From contig CBDUMN010000038.1 of NCBI GenBank assembly GCA_965368335.1, positions 1 to 30,200 on the forward strand: 30,200 bases of DNA, written 5' to 3'. The notes under the pieces are model-generated. The model was not told the origin of the DNA. It searched no databases and saw only the letters and a program-made list of their open reading frames with translations. The position numbers and the translations under genes were made by a program. This stretch comes from CBDUMN01 sp965368335. Lineage in GTDB: Bacteria > Pseudomonadota > Alphaproteobacteria > Rhodospirillales > JAPHRK01. Numbering within the stretch: position 1 is the stretch's first letter; every line of letters begins with the position of its first letter. Below are positions 1-8,345 of this stretch, one piece after another.

Positions 1-60
1 GTGGGCCGGTGCCGCAACACATAAAACAACCGGCGCAATTTAGGCGCTTAGGCGCTGCTG

Positions 61-993
61 TCAAGGAATAGAGGGCTGGAGTGCTTTCCAAACATCTTCG
101 ACTGTGACTTCGGTGAGACTCGGTTTGCGCGAAATGGTTACTTTCGGGCCCCGTTGGGCGCAAAGCGCCGGGTCGGATTCGTGGGAATAAAGAACCACCG
201 ACGGACAGCCGGACAGGGTAATGATATGCATAGGCCCGGTGTCGTTGCCGACAGCCAGCACCGCCCCTCTCGCCAAGGCGGCGATTTCGAGAAAATCGGT
301 CTCACCGACCAAACTGCGCACCCCCGGACAAACGGCGGTGATTTCACCGGCAATTTCGGCTTCGGCCCCCGCCCCGAGGATTACTGGCAAAATTTCCGCA
401 TCGAGCAACCGGTTGGCCAGTGCGCCGAAATTCTCCGGTAGCCAGCGCTTGGCCGGGCGGTGCGGCGCGCCACCGGGCACCAGCAGGGCAAACCGACCCG
501 GCAGGGCGAAACGCGACAGGTCGGCCTCGGCCCAGGACAGGTCGGGCATGGGGGTCTGATCGATCCCTGCGTCTTTCAGCTGCTCGGCCTGACGCTCAAT
601 CGTATGCATGAAATCGCGCCGGGGGTTGGCGTGGGGGTGCGAACAGCCCTTGGCAATCCCCGACCATTCGACACGTTTACCCAAGAGCTTGGCGTAAAAC
701 CCGCTGCGGTCGGACGTTTGAAGATCGTAGACCCGGCTAAAACGACCACCGCGCAGCTTGGATCGCAATTCAAGCCATTTGCCTATCTGCAGGGCCTTGG
801 GACGGCTATCGACCCAGACCCGGTCCACATAGGGACAGGCCTCGCCCAGAGAAACATAGGGTTTCGTCGTCAGCAGGGTAATCTCGGCATTGGGGTGATG
901 GTTGCGGATAGCCGCCATGGGCCCCATGGCCTGAACGAAATCGCCCAGCGCGCCCAGCTTGATGATGAGGATACGTTCTTTTTGCGGACTCAC
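61..993 (-). CDS. Glycosyltransferase family 9 (heptosyltransferase-like) protein
   Basis: A 310-residue protein of the GT9 / ADP-heptose:LPS heptosyltransferase fold, which transfers a sugar from a nucleotide donor to a lipopolysaccharide or other surface glycan at the cytoplasmic face of the inner membrane. The N-terminal Rossmann half opens with a hydrophobic strand and GALGDF (residues 14-19). The C-terminal donor-binding half has LVPGG (171-175), the KRW...NF segment (182-189) typical of GT9, and NDTGPMH (250-256), the family signature near the end of the fold. The length is close to the usual 310-350. The start codon overlaps the stop of the upstream GT4 gene by 4 bases (ATGA), so the two are translationally coupled. 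The family is clear; the sugar and acceptor cannot be told, and heptose is only the family default. Confidence 0.9.
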   Translation of the reverse strand: MSPQKERILIIKLGALGDFVQAMGPMAAIRNHHPNAEITLLTTKPYVSLGEACPYVDRVWVDSRPKALQIGKWLELRSKLRGGRFSRVYDLQTSDRSGFYAKLLGKRVEWSGIAKGCSHPHANPRRDFMHTIERQAEQLKDAGIDQTPMPDLSWAEADLSRFALPGRFALLVPGGAPHRPAKRWLPENFGALANRLLDAEILPVILGAGAEAEIAGEITAVCPGVRSLVGETDFLEIAALARGAVLAVGNDTGPMHIITLSGCPSVVLYSHESDPALCAQRGPKVTISRKPSLTEVTVEDVWKALQPSIP

Positions 994-2219
994 CGCCCCG
1001 AAAGCTCCTCGGCCAGAACCTCGTTGTAGACCTCAAGGGTCCGGGCGCACATGGTGTCCTTGGAAAAATTGTCGCGGATATGGGCGACGGCCCGCTCGGC
1101 CATCTTGGCCCGCGCCGCCTCGCTGATATCGAGCGCCTCACCAATCGCTTTGGCCAAAGCTTTGGGATTGTCGGGCGGCACCAACCAGCCGGTTTCGCCT
1201 TCGATCACCGTTTCCTTGGCCCCGCCATGGCTGGTGGCGATTACCGGGCGGCCCAAAGCCTGGGCCTCGGCGGCCACTCGCCCGAAAGCCTCCGGGTCGG
1301 TTGAGGCCGAAATCACCAGATCGGTCAGCTTGTAGGCCGCCGGCATGTCGTCGCAATGATCGATGATCCGCACGATATCGTTTAAGCCCTTGGCCTCGAT
1401 CAGGGTATCAAGCTCTCTATGATAGCCTTCGCGTCCCTGGTCGGAACCGACCAGAACGAACCGCGCATCCCGACGGCCAAGTTCCGCCACGGCCTCGATA
1501 AATACGCTTTGTCCCTTCCAGCGGGTCAGGCGACCGGGCAGCATAACCACCGGCACCCCATCGTCGAGCCGCCACTGGCGAGCCAGGTGGATCATCCGCT
1601 CCGAACTGACCACGTCCGGATCGAAACGGGCCAGATCGACACCCCGCGGCACGATGCGGATGCGGTCCTTGGGTACGCCATAAATCTTGCGCAGGTGCCC
1701 GGCGATGAAGCTCGAAATGGCGATGACTTTCTCGCCCTTGGTCATCACCGAATTATAGCGGCGCTTGAACCAGTTGCCGTGGGAATAGGTGCCGTGGAAG
1801 GTGGTGACGAAATGAACGCCTGTTTTTTTTGCCGCCCAGTAGGCGCTCCAGGCCGGGGCGCGCGAGCGGGCATGAACGATATCGACATTTTCCCGCTTGA
1901 TCAGTTCGGCCAAAAGGTCGGCGTTCTTGCGCATGGTGAAGTAGTTTTTCGAATGGACCGGCATCTCGAAATGCTCGGCCCCCGCCCGGATCAACTCGTG
2001 GACCATGGGGCCGCCGTTGGAGACCACCAGCGACCGTCCGCCCGCTTGGGCAATCGCCACACCCACTTCAACCGTGCCGCGTTCCACCCCACCGGTCACC
2101 AGTTCGGGAAGGATTTGCAACACCGTCGCCCGACGGCCAAGCTCGGTCGCACCCTCGGGCACGTAACCCGGGCGTTCCTCAAAGCCGTCATTGATGTTAT
2201 TCTCCGGGCTGTCGTCCAT
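990..2219 (-). CDS. Glycosyltransferase family 4 (GT-B) protein
   Basis: A 409-residue retaining GT-B glycosyltransferase of family GT4, probably acting in lipopolysaccharide or exopolysaccharide assembly with the overlapping GT9 gene. The N-terminal domain has the acceptor-side loop TGGVERGT (42-49). The C-terminal Glycos_transf_1 domain starts near residue 220, with GRLTRWKGQ (229-237) and the E-x7-E motif EAFGRVAAE (E310 and E318) that contacts the donor nucleotide sugar. About 30 N-terminal residues precede the first strand and are polar, so they may be a disordered tail or the true start may lie slightly downstream. It is the first gene of the minus-strand pair. Only 45 bp separates it from the divergent hydrolase gene, so its promoter must sit in that gap or inside the neighbour. 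Confidence 0.9.
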   Translation of the reverse strand: MDDSPENNINDGFEERPGYVPEGATELGRRATVLQILPELVTGGVERGTVEVGVAIAQAGGRSLVVSNGGPMVHELIRAGAEHFEMPVHSKNYFTMRKNADLLAELIKRENVDIVHARSRAPAWSAYWAAKKTGVHFVTTFHGTYSHGNWFKRRYNSVMTKGEKVIAISSFIAGHLRKIYGVPKDRIRIVPRGVDLARFDPDVVSSERMIHLARQWRLDDGVPVVMLPGRLTRWKGQSVFIEAVAELGRRDARFVLVGSDQGREGYHRELDTLIEAKGLNDIVRIIDHCDDMPAAYKLTDLVISASTDPEAFGRVAAEAQALGRPVIATSHGGAKETVIEGETGWLVPPDNPKALAKAIGEALDISEAARAKMAERAVAHIRDNFSKDTMCARTLEVYNEVLAEELSGR

Positions 2220-2264
2220 AAATCCTCAAAACCGCTAAACCGTCCAAACGATTGAATAAAAGAG

Positions 2265-3050
2265 ATGACCGTAGAAACAGCCTCCCCTCCCCCACAAATA
2301 TTAGCACGCGAATCCGACGGCGCCACAATTGCCTACCACAAAACCGAAGGCAAGACTCCTGGCGTGGTCTTTTGCACCGGTTTCATGTCCGACATGGAAG
2401 GCGGCAAGGCCTTAGCGCTTGAGGCCTATTGCAAGGAACGCGGACAGTCTTTCCTGCGCTTCGATTATACCGGCCACGGCCAATCGTCGGGTGAGTTCGA
2501 AGACGGCGCCATAGGACAATGGAGCGACGACGCCGTCTACGCCATCGACCAGTTGACCGAAGGCCCTCAAGTGGTCGTCGGCTCTTCCATGGGCGGTTGG
2601 GTGATGATGCGCGCCGCCCTGGCGCGGCCTGAAAGGGTCGGCGGCCTGGTCGGCATCGCTCCCGCACCGGATTTCACCGTTGGATTTTATGAAACCGAGA
2701 TCACCGAGGCGCAAAGGGCCGAGCTTCACGAAAAAGGCGTACTTTACATCGAAAGCGAATACGGCCCCGATCCGACGCCTTTTACCTTGAAACTTATCGA
2801 AGACGGCAAAAATCAACTTGTGCTCGATTCGCCGCCTGTGCCAATAACCTGCCCGGTACGGCTGCTGCACGGTATGGGCGACCCGGACGTGCCCTGGAGG
2901 CTATCGCTGGAAATCGCCGAGAAACTGGCTGCGGAAGACGTGGTGACGACATTTATCAAGGACGGCGACCACCGCCTGAGCCGCGACCAGGACATCGACC
3001 GGCTCTTAAAAACGGTCGGCAACCTGTTGGATCAATTGGAAGGGGATTGA
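2265..3050 (+). CDS. Alpha/beta hydrolase resembling ABHD10
   Basis: A 261-residue alpha/beta-hydrolase. The nucleophile elbow is GSSMGGW (106-112, Ser108), the acid is probably D206 or D208 in HGMGDPDVP, and the catalytic His is H236 in GDHRLS. The blocks GFMSDMEG, RFDYTGHGQSSG, VVVGSSMGGW and CPVRLLHGM follow the pattern I know from the mitochondrial serine hydrolase ABHD10, an S-depalmitoylase and acyl-glucuronide esterase, so a thioesterase or carboxylesterase acting on small or acyl substrates is a reasonable inference. There is no signal peptide, so it should be cytoplasmic. It is followed after 2 bp by the carbonic anhydrase gene, with which it presumably shares a transcript. The fold is certain; the substrate is not. 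Confidence 0.88.
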   Translation: MTVETASPPPQILARESDGATIAYHKTEGKTPGVVFCTGFMSDMEGGKALALEAYCKERGQSFLRFDYTGHGQSSGEFEDGAIGQWSDDAVYAIDQLTEGPQVVVGSSMGGWVMMRAALARPERVGGLVGIAPAPDFTVGFYETEITEAQRAELHEKGVLYIESEYGPDPTPFTLKLIEDGKNQLVLDSPPVPITCPVRLLHGMGDPDVPWRLSLEIAEKLAAEDVVTTFIKDGDHRLSRDQDIDRLLKTVGNLLDQLEGD

Positions 3051-3052
3051 CA

Positions 3053-3691
3053 ATGGATGCAATGGACAAGCTGAAAGACGGCTACAAAAACTTTCTCGCC
3101 GGCACCTATGTAGATAAACGGAAGCTCTACAAAGAGCTGGTCGAGAAAGGCCAGAGCCCGAAAGTCTGCGTCATCGCCTGCGCCGATTCGCGGGTCAGCC
3201 CGGCGACCGTTCTGGGCACCGAGCCGGGCGATATCTTCGTCGTCCGTAATGTCGCCAATCTGGTGCCGCCTTATCAGCCGGACAGCGGCTACCACGGCAC
3301 CAGCGCGGCCCTCGAATATGCGGTGCATCACTTAAAGGTCGAGCACATCCTGGTGATGGGTCACGCCTATTGCGGCGGCATCCGCGCCCTGTTCGACACC
3401 ATCAAGCCGGGCACCGAAGGCTGCTGGTTCATCCCCGATTGGATCGATATCGCCCGCACCGCCCATCGCCAAGTGCTTGAAACCCATCCCGACGCCCCGG
3501 TCGACGAGCAAGCGTCAGCCTGCGAAAAAGCGGCCATTCTGGTATCGCTTGAAAACTTGAAAACCTTCCCCTGCATCCGCGACGGTATCGGCGCGGGAAC
3601 CCTGGCCCTTCACGGTTGGCACATCGACATCGACCAGGGCCTTCTGACCGCCTACGACGAAGAAAAGCACCGATTCGAGGAAGTGGGGTAA
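3053..3691 (+). CDS. Beta-carbonic anhydrase
   Basis: A 212-residue beta-class carbonic anhydrase interconverting CO2 and bicarbonate with a zinc centre in the cytoplasm. The zinc ligands and catalytic dyad are all present: C43-x-D45-x-R47 in CADSRVSP, then H104-x2-C107 in GHAYCGG. The substrate-adjacent stretch GDIFVVRNVANLVPPY (59-74) is also typical. The length matches bacterial enzymes (200-220). I use ATG at 3053, preceded by AAGGGGA; a TTG two codons upstream would overlap the hydrolase stop and is less likely. It lies 2 bp behind the alpha/beta-hydrolase gene, so the two are probably co-transcribed. Confidence 0.95.
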   Translation: MDAMDKLKDGYKNFLAGTYVDKRKLYKELVEKGQSPKVCVIACADSRVSPATVLGTEPGDIFVVRNVANLVPPYQPDSGYHGTSAALEYAVHHLKVEHILVMGHAYCGGIRALFDTIKPGTEGCWFIPDWIDIARTAHRQVLETHPDAPVDEQASACEKAAILVSLENLKTFPCIRDGIGAGTLALHGWHIDIDQGLLTAYDEEKHRFEEVG

Positions 3692-3748
3692 GAACCAGGC
3701 CCGATGCGCCCAACCAACGTGGGTACCACATCCTGTTTTTCTCTCCTT

Positions 3749-3836
3749 CGTCATGCGCGGGCTTGACCCGCGTATCCACGACTTGGGCTCCAATGGTTTG
3801 AAGTCGTGGGTACCCGGATCAAGTCCGGGCACGACG
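3749..3836. repeat. REP-like intergenic inverted repeat
   Basis: Two 36-base arms (3749-3784 and 3801-3836) are imperfect reverse complements, with about 6 mismatches and a 16-base loop. The arms contain GGGCTTGACCCG-like cores and end in CCACGACTT/AAGTCGTGG. This is the look of the short palindromic elements scattered between genes of many alphaproteobacteria. It sits in the 186-bp gap between the convergent carbonic anhydrase and SDR genes, where the transcribed hairpin could also act as a terminator or 3' stabiliser. Copy number in the genome cannot be judged from one window. Confidence 0.75.
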
Positions 3837-3877
3837 GCTGAAGGAGCTGAAAAGGGCGTTAGACGCCGGAATAACCG

Positions 3878-4762
3878 CTATCTTTTCCCTTCAAAAATCG
3901 CCCGGAGCCCCTCGCGGTAGTTGGGATATTTAAGGGTTACGCCCAACTCATCCTTGATCCGGCTGTTGTCGATTTGACGGCGGTCCTGCCAGAAGCTCAA
4001 GGCCATTTTGCTCATGGTCTTGGAGATTTCGTCATAGTCCTGCTCTTCGGGCGGGTCGACACCCAACAGATCGCAGGCGAAAACCGTCAGGTCGGCGGGC
4101 GCGGCGGGCTCGTCGTCGCAGAGATTGTAAATCCCTCCCGGATGGAGTTTGGCCATGGAGGCGCGCAAGACCTGGGCGATGTCTTCCACATGAATGCGCG
4201 AGAAGACATGGCCTTTGCGGACGATTCGCTTGGCCGTGCCGTCGCGCACCCGGTCGAGCGTCGAATAGCCGGGGCCGTAAATCCCCGACAGCCGGAAGAT
4301 ATGGAGCGGCAGGCCGCGTTCTTCCAACAGCGCCCACCATTCGGCCTCGGCGGCGACCCGGCGGCGACTGCGTTCGCTGGTCGGGTGCAGGGTCGCCGTT
4401 TCATCGACCAGCGCACCGCCCGTATCGCCATAGACCCCAGTGGTCGAAAGGTAGCCGACCCATTCCAGATGGGCGGCATGGTCAAGGTCGCTTCCATGCT
4501 CGTCAATTACCGGGTCACCGGACTTATCGGGCGGCACGGAGCTTAAGACGTGGGTCACCGAGGCGAGCAGGCTTGAAAAATTTTCGATGGGCCGTTCCCG
4601 GTCGAACAGGTAGGCCTCAAAACCCTCTGCTTCCAACTCGGCTTTTTTATCCGCGCTTTGGCAGGTACCTGAAATATGCCACCCCTCGGCCTTCAAAGCC
4701 CGACAGAGGAAACGGGCGCTATAGCCCAGGCCGAAAACGAAAAGATGATTTTTGTTACCCAC
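3878..4762 (-). CDS. YeeZ-like SDR / NAD(P)-dependent epimerase-family protein
   Basis: About 294 residues. An atypical extended short-chain dehydrogenase similar in outline to YeeZ. It opens with a Rossmann nucleotide-binding strand and FGLGYSARFL (G11, G13 from the chosen start), and has the active-site-like YLSTTGVYGDTGG with the expected Tyr near residue 111, followed by FRLSGIYGPG and a C-terminal substrate-domain segment ending in YREGLRAI. The specific reaction is unknown. I chose GTG at 4762 because GAGG lies 7 bases upstream; the ATG at 4783 would add 7 residues but has no visible ribosome site. The gene is convergent with carbonic anhydrase and divergent from the TPR gene. Confidence 0.8.
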   Translation of the reverse strand: MGNKNHLFVFGLGYSARFLCRALKAEGWHISGTCQSADKKAELEAEGFEAYLFDRERPIENFSSLLASVTHVLSSVPPDKSGDPVIDEHGSDLDHAAHLEWVGYLSTTGVYGDTGGALVDETATLHPTSERSRRRVAAEAEWWALLEERGLPLHIFRLSGIYGPGYSTLDRVRDGTAKRIVRKGHVFSRIHVEDIAQVLRASMAKLHPGGIYNLCDDEPAAPADLTVFACDLLGVDPPEEQDYDEISKTMSKMALSFWQDRRQIDNSRIKDELGVTLKYPNYREGLRAIFEGKR

Positions 4763-4814
4763 CGGCGCGCCTCGCTCTTGCATTTCAGATCGTTCGAGTG
4801 GACTCTAGCGCCCC

Positions 4815-5576
4815 ATGAATAGCAACCACAAGATACCCATGCGCTTTCTTTTTCTTTTCGCCGTTTTAGCAACCATCCTTCCGGCCAGCGCCGAAGCCGA
4901 CGAGGAGGCGAAAAAGTATCAAAACTGCATGACCCTGGCGGCCAACAATCCCGACAAAGCGTTTGACGCGGCGCTTGAATGGCATGACATGGGCGGGGGG
5001 TTCGGCGCCGACCATTGCGCCGCCGTGGCGCTGATCGGCCTTAAATTCCACAAGGAAGGGGCCGAGCGGCTGGAACGGCTGGCCCAGGAAATCAACGCCG
5101 AAAAAACCATGAAGGCCGAGCTTCTCGGACAGGCCGGGCAGGCTTGGTTGCTGGCCGGAGCGTTCGGCCGGGCCCGCGACGTTCAGACCGCCGCCCTTGA
5201 GCTCGACCCCCAATCGGTGGAACTGCTGATCGACCGCGCCCAGGCCAAGGCCGCCGACAAGCTCTATTTTCCGGCCGTCGACGATTTGAACAGGGCGCTC
5301 GAAATCGATCCGGCGCGAATCGACGCGCTGGTCTTCCGCGCCACCGCCTATCGCTATCTCGACAACTTCGACATGGCGCTGGAAGACGTCAACAAGGCCC
5401 TCTCCATGCACCCGGACCAGCCCGACGCCCTGCTTGAAAAGGGCAATCTGCACCGCTTAAAAGGCGAGAACGATCTGGCCCGCCAAGCATGGATCGACCT
5501 GCTGGAAGCCGCACCGGGCAGCCCGGCCGCCCTGGCCGCCCAGGCCAATCTGGAAAAGATGGATGTCAAAAAATGA
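4815..5576 (+). CDS. Exported TPR-repeat protein
   Basis: A 253-residue protein with an N-terminal signal peptide (basic start, hydrophobic FLFLFAVLATIL, likely cut after ASA at residue 26), so periplasmic or membrane-anchored after export. The C-terminal half (about 100-245) is a string of 34-residue tetratricopeptide repeats, visible as repeated A-x3-ALE(L/I)DP turns such as ALELDPQSVELL, ALEIDPARIDAL and ALSMHPDQPDAL. Such repeats are protein-binding scaffolds. The region before the repeats (27-100) has two Cys residues and no family I recognise. It overlaps the next gene by ATGA, and is the first of a three-gene overlapping unit with the 150-residue protein and the HAD phosphatase. A second in-frame ATG at residue 9 is an alternative start. 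Confidence 0.85.
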   Translation: MNSNHKIPMRFLFLFAVLATILPASAEADEEAKKYQNCMTLAANNPDKAFDAALEWHDMGGGFGADHCAAVALIGLKFHKEGAERLERLAQEINAEKTMKAELLGQAGQAWLLAGAFGRARDVQTAALELDPQSVELLIDRAQAKAADKLYFPAVDDLNRALEIDPARIDALVFRATAYRYLDNFDMALEDVNKALSMHPDQPDALLEKGNLHRLKGENDLARQAWIDLLEAAPGSPAALAAQANLEKMDVKK

Positions 5577-6025
5577 AAAAGCCGCTTTATGAGATCGATA
5601 CGGGGATCCTGGTGATCCACGCAACGGCGAAGGGTCCGGCGCTCTTTCTCAAGGTCCACCGGCAAAGCCGCGATTATCTCCATCACTATCTGGTGCCGCT
5701 CAAGCCCCATGAAAGACCCTTAAAACTACATTATCAGGACCCGGAAACCGAGGCCCACGATCTCGACCTCAAGGTCGTTTTGACGCCCGGCGAGCCCAAA
5801 GACGGCACACCCGAACCGGGCGATCTGGTCAAGGCCAAGGGGCGCTATTATCTCCAGGTGCTCGATGATCCTCGCTCCCAACGTTTCCTCGCCTATGTGG
5901 ACCCGGAAACCGGCGAATTCGCCATGCTGCGCGACCGGATGATCGAGGCGGTTTACGCCGACTGGAGCGTCGAACCCGACCATGCGGACCATACCCTTGA
6001 GAGCCTGCTGAAAGACCATGGTTAA
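5573..6025 (+). CDS. Conserved-looking hypothetical protein, 150 residues
   Basis: I do not recognise the family. The protein is 150 residues, acidic at the C-terminus and His-rich overall, with no signal peptide or membrane segment, so probably cytosolic. It seems to be mostly beta-strand (GILVIHATAKGPALFLKV, RYYLQVLDD, FLAYVDPETGEFAML). The start at 5573 overlaps the TPR gene stop as ATGA, and its stop overlaps the HAD start by 8 bp, so all three are translationally coupled. Codon use matches the neighbouring core genes, which supports a real gene. A longer reading frame extends upstream to 5489 inside the TPR gene but has no reason to be used. Confidence 0.75.
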   Translation: MKKPLYEIDTGILVIHATAKGPALFLKVHRQSRDYLHHYLVPLKPHERPLKLHYQDPETEAHDLDLKVVLTPGEPKDGTPEPGDLVKAKGRYYLQVLDDPRSQRFLAYVDPETGEFAMLRDRMIEAVYADWSVEPDHADHTLESLLKDHG

Positions 6026-6671
6026 GCTGGTCGTTTTCGACTGCGACGGCGTTCTGGTCGATAGTGAAATGATCGCCAGCCGCGAGCTGGCCGCTTACCT
6101 GGCCGAGCAAGGAGTCCGCCTGACCCCGCAAGAGGCTCGTCTGCGCTTTACCGGATGCAGCCTCGCCACCGTTCATGAAAAGATCGAAACCGAAGACGGC
6201 ATCGCCCTGCCCGCCACCTTCGAAGAAGACCTACGCACCCGCGACAGGGCGGCCTTCGACCGGGAGCTCAAAGCCATCCCCGGCGTTCACGCTCTGCTTG
6301 AAAAGCTCTCTCTTCCCAAGTGTGTCGCCTCCAGCGGCAGCCCGGAAAAAATCGATCACTCCCTCAAGCTCACCGGACTGGAGGGATTTTTCGGCAATAA
6401 TATATTCAGCGCCCGCATGGTCGCGCGCGGCAAACCGGCCCCCGACCTCTTCCTCTTCGCCGCCGAAAAAATGGGCGTCGCTCCGAGAGATGCATTGGTG
6501 ATTGAGGACAGTCCGGTGGGAATCGAGGCGGCGCAGGCAGCGGGCATGACGGCGGTCGGCTTCACCGGCGGCAGCCATTGCGGCCCAAACTACGGGGAAC
6601 GTCTCAAGGCTGCGGGGGCGAGCACAGTTTGCGCCACCATGGAAGAGGTGGCAGCCGCCCTATCCCTCTAA
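6018..6671 (+). CDS. HAD superfamily (subfamily IA) phosphatase
   Basis: A 217-residue haloacid-dehalogenase hydrolase, the Mg-dependent phosphatase type acting through an aspartyl-phosphate. All four motifs are visible: motif I VFDCDGVLVDSE (nucleophile D8, acid/base D10), motif II ASSGS (S105 or S106), motif III Lys K139 in RGKPAPD, and motif IV VIEDSPVGIEAA (E163/D164). The cap lies between motifs I and II (about 16-85), as in phosphoglycolate phosphatase, beta-phosphoglucomutase and YieH-type sugar or nucleotide phosphatases. The substrate is not predictable. It is the last gene of the coupled unit with the TPR and 150-residue proteins, and is convergent with thpR; the stop codons overlap by 12 bp. 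Confidence 0.9.
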   Translation: MVKLVVFDCDGVLVDSEMIASRELAAYLAEQGVRLTPQEARLRFTGCSLATVHEKIETEDGIALPATFEEDLRTRDRAAFDRELKAIPGVHALLEKLSLPKCVASSGSPEKIDHSLKLTGLEGFFGNNIFSARMVARGKPAPDLFLFAAEKMGVAPRDALVIEDSPVGIEAAQAAGMTAVGFTGGSHCGPNYGERLKAAGASTVCATMEEVAAALSL

Positions 6672-7196
6672 TAAATAGTCGGCTACTTCTTCGTAGTGAG
6701 CCTGGCCTTTGCCCAAATGGCTGCGGAACAGGATAAACCGGTCAATTTCAAAATGCGGTGTCGAAAAGGGTTCGCGCGAGGCCATGTAAGCGCCGATTCG
6801 ATCAGGGATCGGGTCGCGCAGACGCGCCAGGGTCAAATGCGGCTTAAACTTTCGCTCATCCGCCGTCAGCCCGGCCCGGCGCACGGCGGCCGCGCAACGG
6901 GTGCGCAGGTCGACAAGTGTGGAAGAGGTTTCCACGCCCGCCCAGAGGACCCCCGGTTTGCGGCCCCGCTGGAAGGTGCCGAGGCCCGACAGCGCAATGG
7001 AAAACGGCTGCATACGGATGGTCGCCAGTTCGGCATCGAGCAGTTCCGCATCGGCATTGCCCACTTCGCCCAGAAACTGCAACGTCACATGCATATTTTC
7101 CGGCGTCACCCAACGAGCCTTGGGTAGGCCGTTGCACATCAGTTCCAACTGCTGCAGGACGGGTTCGCTTGGCCGAACGCCGATAAATAGTCGCAT
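6660..7196 (-). CDS. thpR: RNA 2',3'-cyclic phosphodiesterase (2'-5' RNA ligase family)
   Basis: A 178-residue member of the 2H phosphoesterase superfamily. The two catalytic H-x-T-x motifs are present as HVTL (H36, T38) and HLTL (H120, T122), with the family start MRLFIGVRP and the FLGEV turn. ThpR-type enzymes open 2',3'-cyclic phosphate RNA ends and can join 2'-5' RNA ends in vitro; the physiological RNA target is usually unknown. The length is normal (about 175-180). It is the last gene of a possible minus-strand run behind the aldo/keto reductase, with 67 bp between them, and overlaps the HAD gene tail-to-tail by 12 bp. Confidence 0.92.
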   Translation of the reverse strand: MRLFIGVRPSEPVLQQLELMCNGLPKARWVTPENMHVTLQFLGEVGNADAELLDAELATIRMQPFSIALSGLGTFQRGRKPGVLWAGVETSSTLVDLRTRCAAAVRRAGLTADERKFKPHLTLARLRDPIPDRIGAYMASREPFSTPHFEIDRFILFRSHLGKGQAHYEEVADYLLEG

Positions 7197-7263
7197 CCGT
7201 CTCTCCCTGGGTCAGATCGTCTTTATATGGTTGGGCGAATCATGACGTTATTCGAATCGTACC

Positions 7264-8307
7264 CTAGCAAGCTGGGTCGGGATAGGTTTTTTGGATCGCT
7301 TCGATGCCTTTTAAAACTTCCTCGGACAAAACAAGGTCGGCGGCGGTCAAATTAACGTTCAACTGCTCCAGGCTCGTCGCACCAATAATCGCGGCGGCGA
7401 GGAACGGTTTCGTCAGCAGATACGCAATGGCCATCTGCGAGGGATCGAGCCCATGATCGCGGGCCAACGCCACATAGTCCGCCGTCGCCTTGAGACTGTT
7501 GTCGCCGGTATAGCGTTTATAGCGGGTCGGCCAAAGGGTCAGCCGCGCTCCGGCAGGCGACTGGCCGTTGAGATATTTCCCCGACAGGCAGCCACAGCCG
7601 AGCGGCGAATAGGCCAAGAGCCCCACCTCTTCGCGCATCCCCACTTCGGCCAAGCCGATTTCATAAAGCCGGTTCAATAGGCTATAGGGGTTCTGCACCG
7701 AGACAACGCGCGCCTTACCCAGAGCGTCAGAAAGCGCCAGATACTTCATCACCCCCCAGGGCGTTTCGTTGGACAGCCCAATCGTGCGGATTTTCCCCGC
7801 CTCAACCAGTTTATCAAGCGTGGTCAGAATTTCTTCTGGCGGGGTGAACTCCCGCTCATAGGCCGGATTGTAACCGCGCTGGCCGAAATAGTTGGTGTTC
7901 CGGTCGGGCCAATGGATTTGATAGAGGTCGACATAATCTGTCTTGAGCCGTTTGAGGCTCTCTCCCAATGCCGCCTCGATCCCTTGCGCGGTATGCCTGA
8001 GGTCGCCGCCGCGTATATAGGTAAACATATCGCCGGGCCCGATAGCCTTGGTCGCCAGGACCACCTTGTCCCGATTGCCCCGCGCCGCCATCCAGGAACC
8101 GACGATCCGTTCCGTATCGCCATAGGTCTCCTTGCGCGGCGAAACGGGATACATCTCGGCCGTATCGATGAAATTGACCTCGCGGTCAAAGGCCGCATCC
8201 ATCTGCGCATGCCCTTCGGCCTCGCTGTTTTGCTCGCCCCAGGTCATGGTGCCCAGGCAGATACGGCTGACCTCGATGCCGCTACGTCCCAGCTTGGTGT
8301 ATTCCAT
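7264..8307 (-). CDS. tas: NADP(H)-dependent aldo/keto reductase, Tas-like
   Basis: A 347-residue aldo/keto reductase of (beta/alpha)8 fold. The catalytic tetrad is visible: D48 and Y53 in FIDTAEMYP, K87 in ATKAIG, and H132 in YQIHWPDR. The EMYPVSPR-ETYGDTE stretch, the IHWPDRNTNYFG segment, IGLSNETPWGVMKYL and VQNPYSLLNR closely follow E. coli Tas, so the symbol is given by family resemblance. These enzymes reduce aldehydes and ketones with NADPH in the cytosol; the natural substrate of Tas is not established. GGGGAAAA precedes the start. It is flanked by thpR and the FIST gene on the same strand. Confidence 0.92.
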   Translation of the reverse strand: MEYTKLGRSGIEVSRICLGTMTWGEQNSEAEGHAQMDAAFDREVNFIDTAEMYPVSPRKETYGDTERIVGSWMAARGNRDKVVLATKAIGPGDMFTYIRGGDLRHTAQGIEAALGESLKRLKTDYVDLYQIHWPDRNTNYFGQRGYNPAYEREFTPPEEILTTLDKLVEAGKIRTIGLSNETPWGVMKYLALSDALGKARVVSVQNPYSLLNRLYEIGLAEVGMREEVGLLAYSPLGCGCLSGKYLNGQSPAGARLTLWPTRYKRYTGDNSLKATADYVALARDHGLDPSQMAIAYLLTKPFLAAAIIGATSLEQLNVNLTAADLVLSEEVLKGIEAIQKTYPDPAC

Positions 8308-8345
8308 GGATTTTCCCCGATATTAAACCCTATCCCCCAAACTCT

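Noticed and set aside
1..43. Possible 3' end of an upstream plus-strand gene
   Set aside because: A frame stays open to a TAG at 41-43, but 13 codons are too few to support a gene; TAGGCGCT is merely repeated in tandem at 41-56.
1419..2255. 278-residue open frame on the plus strand
   Set aside because: Antisense shadow of the GT4 gene; GC-rich codon bias opens long antisense frames. No family resemblance or ribosome site.
3974..4546. 190-residue open frame on the plus strand
   Set aside because: Antisense to the SDR gene, whose motifs are clear.
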